In this document: positions 10,739 through 24,374 of the stretch, in pieces
Layout of the letters: every line of letters begins with the position of its first letter
How positions within the stretch are numbered: position 1 is the first letter of the stretch
Assembly: GCA_900239685.1 (NCBI GenBank)
Contig: OENT01000333.1
Coordinates: forward strand, 62,001-126,000
Length of the DNA: 64,000 nt
Source of the DNA: Rotaria macrura
Lineage: Eukaryota; Rotifera; Eurotatoria; Philodinida; Philodinidae
Direction of reading: 5' to 3'
Translations under genes and position numbers: made by a program
The notes under the pieces: model-generated
The model's input: only the letters and a program-made list of their open reading frames with translations
The model's database searches: none
What the model was told of the DNA's origin: nothing

Positions 10739-13606
10739 ATGGCACTGCCCACATTGAGCTTTGTTGATTACATTCTACTCGTTGTGCTTCTTCTGTCGTC
10801 GGCTGTCATCGGTGCTTTATTTGGTTTTGTTAAATCAAAAAAAAGTTCAGCTAAAGAATTTCTTCTCGGTATATAATTACCACGTATTTGTTTGATGATA
10901 AATCGAAATCAACTTGTTTTTTGTTTTCTATTATAGCTGATGGTGGTATGGGAGTAAGTATTTCGATATCGTGTGTTCTTTTTTTAATTTAGGCTCATCA
11001 TACTATATTTAGGTACTACCAACAGCTTTAAGTATCATGGTCTCGTTTCTCTCAGCTATAACATTATTAGGAACACCGAGTGAAATCTATCTTTATGGCA
11101 CTATGTATTGTTATCAAGGTGAAAATATCTATTTATTTTTTCTTTCAGTCTTTAATTGATAGGAATTGATATAAATGAAATGATCATAGTGAAGTGACTC
11201 ATCGATTTGATTCAATCTTAAATTCTATAGATGCATATGATCGTTATGGAAAAAATTGAACGCTTGCATGAAACTTGTAGAATTATTTATGATTCGGTAC
11301 ATTGAAACGATAATGTCGATATTTTTTTTCTTTAGCCATTTCATGGACGATTGCTTCAATATTAACAGCATTAGTATTCATGCCTAAATTTCGTGAACTG
11401 AATTGTACAAGTGCTTATGAAGTATTTTGTATATTTCTATCGTTCAATATTACCAAAAAAGGTTCTCTAGTATTTAGAAAAACGTTTTGATCGATCAGTT
11501 CGCATGTGTGCTTCATTCACATTTTCATTTTTTATGGTAAAGCAATCTCATTGAAATCTATGATTAAAATTTTCTTGCGTAAACATAGTTAATCTACATG
11601 GCGATTGTTTTGTATGCTCCAGCATTGGCACTAAGTCAAAGTGAGTGAGCCATTCATATACAATATGAAGGTAGACAATAAAAATTAATGAATCAAAATA
11701 TTTTGTTTCTAGCTACTGGTTTGAATATTTGGTTGTCGGTCGTTTCGATTGGTGTGATTTGCACATTTTATTCCTCAGTTGTATGTTAGAAAGATGGGAA
11801 ACTAAAGAGAGATGACCGTTGACTTCGATTGTAGGGTGGCATGAAAGCAGTCATTTGGACTGATGTTTTACAAGCCATCGTTATTCTTGTTGGTCTTCTT
11901 TCTGCTATTATACGAGGTTTGAAAAAAGTGCTTTGAAACAAGATTTGACGTATTAGATACTCTTACTCGTGTAGGTTTCATAGTCCTTGGTGGCATTGGA
12001 CCAACATTCAGCATAGCTAACAAAGGCGGGAGAATACAATTCGATAGGTAGTATTAAAAAAATGAGAAAAATAGGGAGTTTAATAGCTATTGATGGAGAA
12101 ACTGAAAGCAATAGGGACGCTTTTAAAAATTCAAAACCATATGCTCGAATCTGTGTCATTGAAAGATTATGTAGTATTTTATCTATGCGACGACAACTCC
12201 TCTAGTACACTACAATGGCTATGTCTCACATGATTGAATGAGCTCGTTTTTCTTTTTGCTATTTCTAAGTGCAAGTTTTGATCCGCGTGTTCGTCACACA
12301 GTGTGGTCATTACTAATTGGTGGCTCGTGTAATGCTTTATCTACCTATGGTTTCAATCAAACTCAAGTACAACGTTATATGTGTGTTCGTTCAACACGTG
12401 GTGCTAAGCAAGCTTTATTTATAAATGCAGCTGGTGCTGCTCTTGTTATAATACTCTCAGGTATTATTGGAATTATTCTTTATGCATACTATGCCGATTG
12501 TGATCCGTACACAGCTAAATATGTTTCTGATATCGATCAAATATTTCCTTATTTTGTTATGGAAGTATTAAGTAATATAAAAGGCTTACCTGGAATATTT
12601 CTTGCCTGTATTTTTTCTGGTTCATTATCAACAATATCATCGGGTTTAAATAGTCTTGCAGCTGTTGCGATTGAAGATATCTATAAAGGTTTCATGGGTC
12701 GAAGTATAAGTGATGAACGGCAAGGTTTGATATCAAAACTTTTTTCAATCGGATTAGGAGCTGTAGTTATGTTGTTGACATATCTTGTTAGTTATCTTGG
12801 ATCGATACTTAACGCTGCAATATCCCTATTCGGTGTTTTATCGGGTCCGATAATGGGTGCTTTTTTTCTTGGCTTCTTTTTTCCACGAGCCAACAGTCGT
12901 GGTGGTTTCATTGGATTTTTAGCAAGTCTTTTTCTACAACTTTGGATCTTTTTGGGAGCACAAATAACTAAAAATCAAATGAAAAGTGAACGCTTGCCAT
13001 TATCAATTGCTAAGTGCTCCTTTTCAGTGAATAATACCGTACTTCTTACAACAACGGCAACACCCACAAAGTCAGCTTTAGTAAAACAAAAGAAACTTTT
13101 AGTTTTTAATCGATTTCTTTTTCTAGAACTAATCCATTACTTGGTTTTTATAATATTAGTTATATGTGGTATTCACCAATAGCTGTTAGTACTGTTGTTA
13201 TTGTTGGACTTATTGTATCTTACTTGACACATCCACTTGAGCCGAATGAAGTCGATTCAAAATTACTCATATCCGTTAGTGATGTATTTTGTTGTTGTTT
13301 ACCTAAAAATATGCGTGATTGGCTTCGATTTGGTCGTGCCGAAGATGTCCCTATTGAGACAAAGGTTAGTTTCATTGTTGATGATGGTGGCGACCAAAAT
13401 TTATATTCGAAATTGTTTCTCTCTGTTTATTGAAGGTAACTGATAATATTGAATTACCAACAGCTGAAGGAAACAATATTTTTCACAGCAACTATAGTGG
13501 ACAAACATCTAGTACACTTGCAAATGAATCAATACCATCGGATACTGTGATAGAAAAGAAAGTGGATCATTCCTATGATAATCCAACGATGACGATAAAA
13601 GACTAA
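10739..13606 (+). CDS. SLC5-family sodium/monocarboxylate-type cotransporter
   Basis: Twelve exons join in phase to 629 residues (human SLC5A8 is 610): 10739-10868, 10937-10953 (a 17-nt micro-exon), 11013-11118, 11336-11421, 11471-11536, 11589-11640, 11713-11780, 11835-11916, 11975-12047, 12270-13070, 13127-13364 and 13436-13606. The product is a sodium/solute symporter of the LeuT fold. Family marks are VIGALFGF in helix 1, SFLSAITLLGTPSEIYLYGT, the SSF signature around SAYEYLEKRFDRSVR, GGMKAVIWTDVLQ, RHTVWSLLIGG, YGFNQTQVQRYM and SGSLSTISSGLNSLAAV. The set best fits the SMCT/SLC5A5-8-12 branch; the exact substrate (lactate, iodide, vitamin) cannot be read off. The donor after exon 10 is weak (AA|gtcagc), chosen because only that phase restores TNPLLGFYNISYMWYS. 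AATAAA occurs at 13651 and 13697. An acceptor-like aacag precedes the ATG by 5 nt. Confidence 0.9.
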
Positions 13607-14572
13607 TCATCTCGGTCTATTCTATCTCGGATAATATAGTAGATTACGTCAATAAATAGCGATCTGAAGTATTTTATTGTGTTGTAATCTAATGCTAATA
13701 AAGAATTAATTTATACAACTGTGTGATCAATTACTCAGTTGAATCATTACAGTCCATACTTAATTATGTTTCGTAAACAGGTGTGCAGTATAGTAGAAAA
13801 AACAATTCATGCAACATCATATCAGCAGCAAATAATAATGCAACAAAAATATATTCTATTTCGACACATATGATTCATTTGTCATCGATTTTGTTAAAAC
13901 GAATCCTCATATATTCCATGTACCTGGACCATTACAACGATCAATTCTATAATTTTTTCAATATTCAATTTCTTTCTTTGAAATCAATTTAGAATTACTA
14001 TCAAAATACGTAATATATACATCAGTTTCTATAAGTATTCACCGTGAAAAATAAATTTGAAACTACCAACACTCAGCATCTATGCCAACATCGGTGTTAA
14101 GATGGATATGTGCACTTTCCTCATTCTATTCACCACTAAGTACAATTAAACCTAATTTCATATCTTTCTCCTATTTGTTTGATTTGAAAACATAATACTT
14201 CATTCAACGTACGACAACAGAATCAGATAAATAAATGTATCAATGCTCATATTATTTGTACATCTTCGTTTTCTTCTATTTTGTAGACGTGTAGACGGAT
14301 ACTATATATTATATACTATAGCATATGTCAATCAATTGTCAATCGAGATACGTGCATCCTTTCATCTACTGACATCTATGATACTGGAAATTGAAATTTC
14401 GTCTTAAAGAAGTATTCAAATTTATCATTTTTTAAGCTACCGAGATATTTTAAAAACTGTTATTTTTATTATAAAGTAGCGTCTAGACGTTGCTGGGTAA
14501 CATTCAATGCAGTTATCATCTTTAATGACATTTGTTTTAATTCATTGATCTTTCTTTTCCAAGGAAAATATC
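13607..14572. other. intergenic, between SLC5 and IFT20
   Basis: About 0.97 kb of AT-rich sequence holding the SLC5 3' end and presumably the promoter of the IFT20-tectonic pair. No gene or repeat seen. The last 25 nt before the IFT20 ATG are pyrimidine-rich (tctttcttttccaag), a candidate 3' splice site. Confidence 0.5.
13651..13702 (+). terminator. polyadenylation signals of the SLC5 gene
   Basis: Two AATAAA hexamers at 13651-13656 and 13697-13702, 45 and 91 nt past the stop, on the coding strand. Confidence 0.6.
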
Positions 14573-16296
14573 ATGGTTGAAGAGGCACTGTCTAACTTTG
14601 GTCTATTCATTGATGATGAAAGTAAAATTCGTCTAATCGATCCAGAACGTGTAACAGATTCGGCTGAATTACGCGATGAATGCAAAGATTTCACGGATAG
14701 TAAATATTGAATATGGATTTTATAATATAATATCTAATTGTTTGTTTGTTTGTTTCTTTTTCAGATGTGCTTGAATTCAAAAAAATCGTTGATACACTAA
14801 TTGAAAAAACTGAACAATATTCAAAACAAGTTGAAGCTGCCAGACTTAAAGTGAGTGTGATTACTACTTTAGTCTGACAAATGCGATCAAGGTTTGCTGT
14901 CTAATGCTGTGTCAAAAATTCCCTCTAATTGAGTAGCTATAGACCACATTTCGTGAATTTTACATCAAGCGAGTTGAATTTTCAATTCAAAATATATCAT
15001 AACTTTCAAAAAGTACATTAGATCCTTAAAGTATCGGAAATTACTGATACAAGCTCGATCATAAAACAGAACTTGACCAACTCATTTTTTCATCTTCCTG
15101 TATGCGTAATGCAATATTGTATGTTTTCTTTTTCTTAAATCGAGACAACTGTGAAACAATTTTTCAAATCGATACTCTGTATAATCTTCTATGACTTAAA
15201 CTCATGGATATGTAATCTCATAAATAAGAATTTCTTTACTCTGGTAAAAAAACCAGCGATGGATTCTCTTCGACTTCGTATTGTAAAATTTGTCCAGCGA
15301 TACAAGTGGTGTTCATATTGACGCTTATATAATCTAGCAATTGATGAATCGTGGAAGTTTCTCTCTATGGTTCGAAATGTTTAATCAGGATATTTCATCA
15401 TCTCGCATTTTCCTCTTTGATGCAATAAACACTTATGAAGGATTCTCTACTGTTTTTATCTTTCTGTATTATATTACTAGATTGTATCACTGTTCTTCAG
15501 CATGACGAAAACTTCGCTCTATCTCGTACATATGCACATAATCCTCCTGTCTCGAAGTACAACTGAAAGACGTCTATGTAAATCTATTATATTTTCATCT
15601 TTCGGAACATATTATTTACATAGTAATATCGTTAGCAAAAGAAATCAACTGGAGTCTCAAAGAGATTCAACCGTCAGATAAAATAAAAAACCTTTAAGAA
15701 GTCTGAAAAATTCTGTAACACTCTTTTATATTTCTTCCAAAACACTTGTAATCTTTTCTTGTATAAATTTAACAGGTCAGACAAATGAATTGACGTTGAT
15801 CATGTCTAGGGCCGAGAGGTGACTAGTACCTCGTCACACAGTCTCTGATCGACTATTCTTTTCTTGTTTTATTCAGTGAACTATAAAATTGGCTTATCTG
15901 ATATTTGATGAAACACGAAAATGATTCCACCTTATCCGTTTAACTTTATCATTGTAGTCGATTGGAGCAAAAAATATGTTGAAATCTGCCGCTAAATATC
16001 GTGAATTCGAAAAACAACAATTACAATCTTTAATCAAAGAAAAGATTGTGGAACTCGATAGGTAAATAACGCCTCTGGTTTTTATTTATTAGTTCAATAT
16101 TTTTCGAAAAATAAATCTATTTTCATACATCTATGATAGACTTCGAGCAGAATACGAATCATTACAAAAAACAGAACGTGAACAAAGCGAAAAAATGGAA
16201 CAACTTTCATTAAAAGCGTACGTGTAACTCAAATGTTTAACAAATCCAATATACATAGACATGCATATATTTTGTTTGTTTCATTTTAGAGCCTAA
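14573..16296 (+). CDS. IFT20: intraflagellar transport protein 20
   Basis: Exons 14573-14699, 14765-14850, 15958-16061, 16140-16217 and a terminal 16290-16296 join in phase to 133 residues; human IFT20 has 132. The N-terminal half follows the family closely: NFGLFIDDESKIRLIDPERV, then ELRDECKDF, and the middle carries KSAAKYREFEKQQLQSLI. The C-terminal half is a heptad-rich coiled coil. IFT20 is the Golgi- and cilium-associated member of IFT complex B and pairs through its coiled coil with IFT54. The last junction uses GC|gtacgtg; if unspliced, the frame stops at 16225-16227 with nearly the same length. The 1.1-kb second intron is the longest. Only 97 bp separate the stop from the tectonic ATG on the same strand. 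Confidence 0.92.
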
Positions 16297-16393
16297 AACT
16301 ATATTCTTGTGTTTCTTTTTGTTTTGTCAAAACAACTTTCAATAAAATGAAAATTATCTATTGAAGTTTTATTTGTCGTCAATTCAATTGTAG
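16297..16393 (+). promoter_or_regulatory. intercistronic junction with polyA signal and candidate trans-splice acceptor
   Basis: This 97-bp gap contains AATAAA at 16341-16346 and a pyrimidine-rich stretch ending TCAATTGTAG at 16393, with the tectonic ATG following immediately at 16394. An acceptor with no donor between two coding regions, placed about 50 nt after a polyA signal, is the layout of trans-spliced operons in nematodes and other spliced-leader animals. The alternative is a 5' UTR intron whose donor lies upstream within or before IFT20. Confidence 0.55.
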
Positions 16394-19300
16394 ATGTTTA
16401 CTTTTACATTGTTCACTTTTCTATTATTAACTACAAAGATTTATTGCCAAAGTGTATCGGTTCAATTTTCAACATTTTCAGTTAATACTGGTACATATTG
16501 AATATGTTCAATCTAAGATTTCAATTCCAATTTTTGTTTTTATTAAATTTCAGATATTGGATCATGTACATGTGATTTAACTAATCAATGTGACGTATCA
16601 TGCTGTTGTGACTCTGATTGTTCGTCAAGTGATCTACAAGCATTTTCATGTAGTTCGAGAGGAAATATCTACACAAAGTATGTTGAAAGAATTTCAGTGG
16701 AAAGACAATCTCGTTGTACTTGATCATCATGCAAGAATCAGTTAGAGCAGATTAAGACAAGTATGAGTTTTAAATTAAAGATGTGCACGATGAATCCTTT
16801 TCAAGTTTCGATGTTCATCTATATGATTTTGTATTGCAATCTAAAGAAAAATTGCAGAATTTTTATTGATGTCACATTACAGATACTTTTCGATATCCTT
16901 ATTTTTGTTGTCTTATGTTAACGGCAGAGAATTATGATATTGAAATAGTTCTTTGATTTCGATTAGTATTGGGTCCGAACCTATTCTACTATAAACTTCT
17001 TTCAATTTCTACTTAGAATAATTGAAATCTCCAAGAACAGACAGACTTAAGTTCCAAACTAAGAATTAACTTGTCCTAATCCCGCATCGAATCAATGACT
17101 TCCATCCGTATTTCTTGCTAAAGTCGTTATGAGTGTACACGTTCACTTATGGTTGTTTCCTCACTTGGCTACTACGATGGATTGATGATTTTCCTATTGT
17201 CGTATTAGTCACTAACTTCTATGGCCTTGTTACGAAAAATGAGTAGAAATTTTCCGATGATGATGTAATTGCGTTAGATGCATAACCGAAAGAATATGCA
17301 AGAGAAAAACTAAATAGAATACTAATAGTTCAATTAATTATATCTATTTTCCTCTCGTGAGCTATTTTAGATGTTTTCTTTTGTATTTCAATGACATAGA
17401 CATGTTTATTATATTTAGTTCAACACCAATCGTATCCACTGTTCAGCCGTCATGTTTAAAAAATATAACCATATTTCAATCGAATTCACCATATGTTATT
17501 CAAAAAATGGGCGAACTTGTTTGTATAGATTTTCAACGATGTTCGTAGAAATGTTTTCTTTAGAGATAAATCGATGAAATTTTGTTTTTTTTTCTCATGA
17601 AATTTAGATAGTGGAAGTGGATATTATCAACAGCCCAACGTACAATCATTGAATGCAGGTTATTTTTTACAAACGGTTAATGCAGAAGATGATGTCACAG
17701 CACCAACTGCGCTACCGACAAATCTTGCTAACTATCAAGTAAAAATATATCAATTTTATACCGTTAAAATTGTAATCATGGTTTTTTTCAAAAATAACAT
17801 CAAGAGAAAGAATACTTCTAATAACTTGTCGTAATATTTATAATGATGAAACATATGATCTAGAAGTTCTAATGAATAAAAGCCATTCGACCATATAAGT
17901 AGTGAAACAACATCATACACTGGATCAGCACAAAAGTTCGTACATTAACGAATAGTATGAAATGCATTCTTACGTAAGAATCATTCGAAATGAAAATCAT
18001 CTTTTAAACCTTAGTAAAAGATCTACAAGAAAGTATTAGTGAGATTGGGAAAATTTTAAAATAATCTTTGGGATTGCCGTAGTAAAGTCAAATGCAAAAG
18101 GGATTATAACAATAATTATTTTTAAGAAACCTCGATTCTTGTGGTAAAACTGTTCCAAGCAGCTTATGCTTGACAAATAAAAATTCTCAATGTCCGTACG
18201 TTTGTCTAAAAGCAAAATATCAGGATTAAATTCTCGTTTAAGATATTCCATCAAATATCTGAGTATATTTTAAACTTGAAGTTGAGCAGTCACAGCACAA
18301 TACAGAGAGACTTACGACTACAAACCATGTTAGACGTTTGTTATTCTCACTGATACAACTTTGTACGATGAACATGAGATTCCATTTTTCGATATTACAA
18401 CAGTTGGTTTCTTTTTTTAAGCAAACAATTTAACTTCATATAATGCATAAAGAAAGAATTGAACTTTGTTTCTATTGACATCTCACTAATGACTATGCGG
18501 CAAATAACAGTTGGAGCTTTTCCTGGTCATCGTAGGATATAGTAGATAGAATTATTTCACATCTGTTTCAGTTCGAAAAAGCTAAGTTTTATATGCATGC
18601 CATAGGAACTTTGTAGCTTCACATATTGTCAGTCTAGATCATGTCATCATTGGATGTTTTTCTTAGATTATTTTCCTGTAATAAACATTCTTTTCTTAAA
18701 GGTTGGCACAGGTGTACTGCTCTATAGCAATACCAAGCAGTCTCCTATATATTATTCTCTGCCAGTGTCACTATTTAAAAATCAATATTGCTCTGGAACG
18801 CAAACAATTAGTATGTAACACAAAAATAACTAAATATATATACTTGATAATCATAATTCTATTGGTTACTTTTCATCTAGCTTACATGACTAATTTTACA
18901 TCAACATGCAGTCAATACGTAAATAGCGACACATGTAGTGGAGAGCTCAATCCTCTAACATATTCTAATCCTCTATGTTTTATTAAAGTAAATAGAAAAA
19001 ACTATTACTTTGTGTTTGTTAATTCAATAATTTTCACTCCGTTTTAGTCTCCTGCAGATCTATCCAGTATTTATTTATTTATTTAATTTCGCATAGCTTT
19101 ATGTTCTCAAGTTTTTATTTGAATTTCTTTAAAGAAAATGCAGCGTATTGTTGTCCTAATACAACTATGACAGCAAGCGTTCCTGGAACTATTTGTTCAG
19201 GCGCTCTTCAAAGTGTAAGACAATAGACATGGATCACATATTCATTGTAAAAAGGTTTTATTTGTCTAGTTAACCGTTACCATTTTCTACCTCAATCCTA

Positions 19301-21787
19301 GTGGAATACAAAATTGCACTGTTAGTGTTTCCCCTGCTGATGCAACGAACAACACATTATTTCAACAAACATTCACAGTTCAATTCATTGAGGTGAACAA
19401 ATCTAATCATCATCGAACATTTTGAATATCATTTTTATTTTAGACCACATCGTCACCAGCATCGTCGACTACTACACGTAATCCAGGTTATCTTCAAGGT
19501 GCTAATATTCAAGTCGGTATTTTAAACGGATCTCAAATCAGGTATCATTACATTTTACTAACTAACAAAAGAAATTCTTTCTCTTTTTATAGCACAATAA
19601 GTTCGTCATTATTCTCTACTTTGACATCGTCAGCCAATGGAGTGTGTAGTAGCGATTCTACAAAACGTACACCAATCCTTTTCGGTGAAAATATTCGTAC
19701 AGCATGCCAATACACGTGAGACTGTTTTAATATTGACATGTGCATCACACTATTAAGTTAATTTACGAGATTAACTAAGAAAACGCTGAAAGAAAATATA
19801 TCGAAGGGAAAAACGTCGATCATGCCATATGTTGAAACTTCTGAGATGTCTGTATTAACCAATATTGATTTTTTTCCAATCATCTTTCTCACGTTTGTTT
19901 TCTCCTATTTTCTTTTATAGTTTCGTTGGTTAGCTAATACTGTTTCTCCAATTAGTCGTTGCATGAGTGAACATTCTAGAATTTCGAATAGATACAGAAT
20001 ATAAAGAAAAATCGAGGTATTGTCTTATGACCATATATAAAGTGTATCGATACTCTTATAGCACGTTACAACAATAACGACATCGACGTTGAGCAATTGT
20101 TGCATAACTTATCATTGTTCATCGAGAGAAAACAACATACAACTTCATATTAATCACGCACATCTAAGCCTATTGAATCATTTATTTTTGTGGAAGTCAC
20201 ATATGCTTTCTAAGAAAGTAGTAAGTGAAAGTTTAAGAGTTAAATTTTTTATGCTCCCCGCCCTCTCCATCTCCTGGTTACAGACCTTAACAACCAGCAT
20301 TATATAATAGAGAGATGTCACACTTTTATTCGCAAAACAAGAAAAATGAAAAATAACGAGCGCATAGCAAGAATGAAAACGAAAAATAGAACACCCATCA
20401 GAAAACTACGATAAAAGAATTCATGATATTACATTTTCTGTATTTTGTATTACTTTTATGGAGTTAAACATATGTGAGTTCCACATTATATCCCAAAAAA
20501 ACTGTGCTAACAAGCTTTTTTTATAGTCATCGTTGTCAATGCATACCATACCATACACGAGCGCTATCGTAGATTGAAAGTAATGCAAAGCTGTTTTTAA
20601 ATTTTCTTGAAAACATTGGATACTCTATTTGTTGATCAATGTTCTATGCATTTCATTTTGCATCATATGTGATGAGAAAAATGAAGCATAAATCGAACTA
20701 TTCTATAAAAATAGACGATCGAAGTCTATCAAATCGATAGTTAATAAGTTTTAGAAGGGAATTGATCACTTATCAATGATTCGCAAAAACCCTGACCGAA
20801 TTAAACTTGAATAAATACTTGCTATCCTAGAGATGATTTGTTACATACTATATCTTAATGGAGTTCGTAGTAGAAAATCTATAGCTCGCCTAACAAATAA
20901 ATATCGTGAAGAATTGTTGTTCGATAGTCAAACAGCATATCTCACAATCATTCATATGACGTAGTAGAAGGTCTGTAAAAAGAATTGTTCGGTACTCATG
21001 ATACGAGCATCGTTTCAATCAATGGAGTATTTGATTATGGTATAAATCATTTGAGAGCATTCATTCACATACCTGTATTGCTAGCTATTACATTTAGAAC
21101 AAGTCGCCATACTTTTTATTTGTTCAACTTTTGAATTTTATAATTTCGAATTACTTGGTCTCTTTTTTTCTGAATACAGTCCAACTCCATCTCCATCATC
21201 AACATGCATTGAATTGATTAACTATCTTATGCCTGCTCCATCAGCTAATTTACGCGTAGCTGCCTACAACGATCCCAATCCGTCTAATGGTACCACTGAT
21301 TGGCTGCCTGTTACATATTACACATCAGAAATAGGAGTTTCCAATCTTGCTTCATCCCCACAAAACTTTCTAAATAGTACGATTGGTAGTAATGGTTTGT
21401 GCTATATTAAATTGGACATTCAAATAGCTTATACCAAAATTGGTTCAATCAGTAATCCACAATATGTATTGAGCGCCGTAATCTTTCACTACCAAGGAGT
21501 TGTAAGAAATCAATCATATCAGTCGCTATTTTTGTCTTTTCCATGTCCACTTTTTCGTTTAGACAGTATCATCGTCGAATCCATTAGGCACAACTATGCT
21601 TATGGAGAGTGTGACATTTCAAGACATATCAACTGGATTCATTGTTGAACAAGGTCACATACCTGCACCGAATACTCGTTTACCAGCCGATTTCTTCTAT
21701 CCATTTTCTACTAGTGAAGCATCGAAATCTATGATTTACTCATTGCTTTATTATCTTTCGTTTAGTATACTTTTTATTCTCATGTAA
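16394..21787 (+). CDS. TCTN: tectonic, ciliary transition-zone protein
   Basis: Thirteen exons join in phase to about 559 residues (human TCTN1 is 587): 16394-16490, 16554-16677, 17419-17540, 17608-17738, 18702-18810, 18881-18987, 19048-19066, 19135-19214, 19270-19392, 19444-19541, 19593-19715, 21180-21501 and 21563-21787. The N-terminus is a signal peptide (MFTFTLFTFLLLTTKIYC). Residues about 37-54 show the diagnostic cysteine cluster CTCDLTNQCDVSCCCDSDC (19 residues), then the DUF1619 region with conserved NPGYLQG and RTPILFGENI motifs and many N-glycosylation sites. The C-terminus ends in a hydrophobic helix (SLLYYLSFSILFILM) without a tail, typical of membrane-anchored tectonics. Tectonics sit in the MKS/B9 complex that controls membrane-protein entry to cilia. 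The donor at 17541 (gttcgt) is non-consensus. Which of TCTN1-3 it matches best I cannot say. Confidence 0.9.
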
Positions 21788-23516
21788 ATGGATGCATTGT
21801 TTTAGATAGAATATAATTGTTTTGTTTTTGCAACATTTTTTTCACGGTTAAAACCGATAGATTCATACTTTTAAAATTTTGTTCTGTATTCTAAGGTCTA
21901 AAGGCGATAATCGTTGCGTTAGCATTGATTCACTTTAGTCTATCATTCGGACAATTTGCGTTTTTAAATATACGGTTTAATGTTCTTGTATTTACTGAAT
22001 AGATTGTGAAATACAACCAAAACAAACATTTCCATCTCGATTATATACTATTTAATGAATATGTAACTGAATTCATTCTCCTATCTTTTATCGTATGATG
22101 AAATGAACAAAATGAGTTCTTCTTGTTTCATTATGTACTCACAAATAAAGCATGATTTGAATCAAATATCATTTGAATAAGTGAACTATTCATGTCTGTA
22201 TAGAGAACGACTAGTGTACCAATCAATTATAGGCAGAAACTATAGTCATAGTAACTCTTATTTACAATGTGTCATAAAATGAACTTGTACGATAATCAAA
22301 TTAAAAATTCTTCATGATCTTCGTCTTTCTGAATAAACTACAATGATGTCTTGCAATCATAAATTCATAGTCGTATATGATATGATGAAAGTTAAATACT
22401 GATAATTATGCTCATAGTTGACCAAGCAATTAACTTTATTCACAGTCGAATTCGATAGTATACTCTTTCTTTTTTTCTGTCAAATCTCGATGAATAATTT
22501 GTCTGTGATATTTCAAGCACGTAATATATCAATAGGTTTCAATTCAATCAATATGTTCAACTGACTTATGTTGCTTTCAACTTTATTTTCCTATCAACAT
22601 ATACAACTTTTAAATATTATTCTATTCATTGATCTATCGAGATGGAGTATATAATTTGAGATATTTTACTATCGTCATTATTTTTTCATTAGTAAAAATT
22701 TTGAAAACAAGAAAGATGTTTCGTTTACCTGCACAAAATATTTACTGTAGTATGAATGCTGAACTATATCGGAAAGTATATCACGAAGTGCTATTCGTGT
22801 GCATACATTTTCGATTTCAACAAAATGTAACAGTCTGAAATTCAAATTATCTGACACACCGATCATCACTGTATAAATTCAGTAGAGTGACACGTCCGTA
22901 GTTTGCGATGAAATTTTTGATTTCATGATTTTGTATTGAGGTTAGTTTTATGTTTGTATGTGTTTGTTTATCTCTATGTAAAGAATACAACAAAGCACAA
23001 TCATAGATAGTCAATGAAGACCGTTAAAAATTTGATTCTTTGCCGAATGAATAAATTCAATTGAATAAGATAAATCTAATAGCATGGAAAAGACAACTTT
23101 GTGTAGATTTTCGTTATTGAACTCTCTGATTTCGGATAATTGTGTTTGTTAAAACACACAATTTTGTTCAGTTTTCAAACATGGATATATTCATGAGAGT
23201 CTGAAGTTCTTTCGTATGACAGAATGAATTTTCACGTTGATCATTCCCCTCACCGTAGAATCAATAAATAGTTGAGAAATCGAGTGAAAATAAATGCAAT
23301 AATGCATGAATTAGATACTTGAATAAGAAATACTATGATTGATCTATCGATGTTTTTCTCGTATGGAATATGTTTATTAAAAAAGACGAACGAAGTTTCC
23401 TCTGTGAAAGATAAACAAGAATAAGAATGTAGAACCCTTAATTTAATCTCATAACTCGTAAGGAAATAGATAAAACTAAAAGATACAGAAAATGTCTGTG
23501 TTTTTTTTTCAAATTT
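21788..23516. other. intergenic, convergent 3' ends
   Basis: About 1.7 kb between the ends of the plus-strand tectonic gene and the minus-strand coiled-coil gene. Very AT-rich; only short open frames without motif or codon signal. Nothing else recognised. Confidence 0.5.
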
Positions 23517-24374
23517 TTATTCGACAGATAAACATAAAATCTGTGGTAATTGTTTTGATAGTGTATCGATCTGTTCATTGCATTGTTTTAGTGATTGATT
23601 ACGTTCACGTAGTATTCTAATGTGTTCGCGTAATTTTTCAAGAGCTTCTTCATGTAATTGTTCAGTGCTTTGAATAAATGTTTCAATTGTTTTATGATTA
23701 TAATCAAACTGTTCTTGTTCTTTATCCATATGTTCTTGTTCACGAATATTTTCTTCGAAAGCAAGTTCGATATGCTCAATAGCTTTTCGAATATGATCTT
23801 CTTCTGATTGTTTATGTTGTATTTCAATATCGGCTTGATTTTGTTCTAATAAATTATCAATATGATTAGCTATTCGTTGATTTTCATCATAAAGTCGATG
23901 AACAAGATCATTAACTTGTTGTGTATCATTTTTACTTGTACTCGAAGCAACTAAAGCTGATCGTGTATCATTCACGATCGATTTAAGATGAAATAATAAC
24001 GATTGACACAGTTCATTGTTCTGTTGGTTGTTAGATGATTCACATAAATGACGTACTTGTGCCATATGATATTCAAAATCAGACATAACCTTAACGAGAG
24101 AGAAACTAGAAAAGTAAAGAATATATTCATATATATAGAATATAGTATACGGCTGATAGTTGACCAATATGTCGATGAATATCGGTTTGTTTTCGTTGCA
24201 ATTCATCGATTGAACAACGTAGCATGTCAAGTACTGTCTTATGATCATCATTCATATTTGTTCTTATGGATTCTTCATATATTGGAATAGGAATTTTCTA
24301 TTGACCAGTAATATACTGCATAAAATTATTGGAATACTTTTTTTTCTACTTACTTTTTCATTATCGACAGCCAT
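23517..24374 (-). CDS. coiled-coil protein of unknown function
   Basis: Three exons in phase: 24374-24354 (MAVDNEK, then gtaagt), 24297-24151 (49 codons) and 24089-23517, giving 246 residues. The last acceptor is ttaag directly before GTTATGTCTG. Almost the whole chain is predicted alpha-helical and highly charged: helices around residues 24-75, 85-105 and a long Glu/Gln/His-rich coiled coil from about 115 to the end (motifs such as EEDHIRKAIEHIELAFEENI). There is no membrane segment, signal peptide or catalytic motif. The stop codon lies inside GAATAAA, so stop and polyA signal overlap. It resembles size-wise the small coiled-coil subunits of spindle, centrosome or ciliary complexes, but I recognise no family and infer no function. 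Confidence 0.75.
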
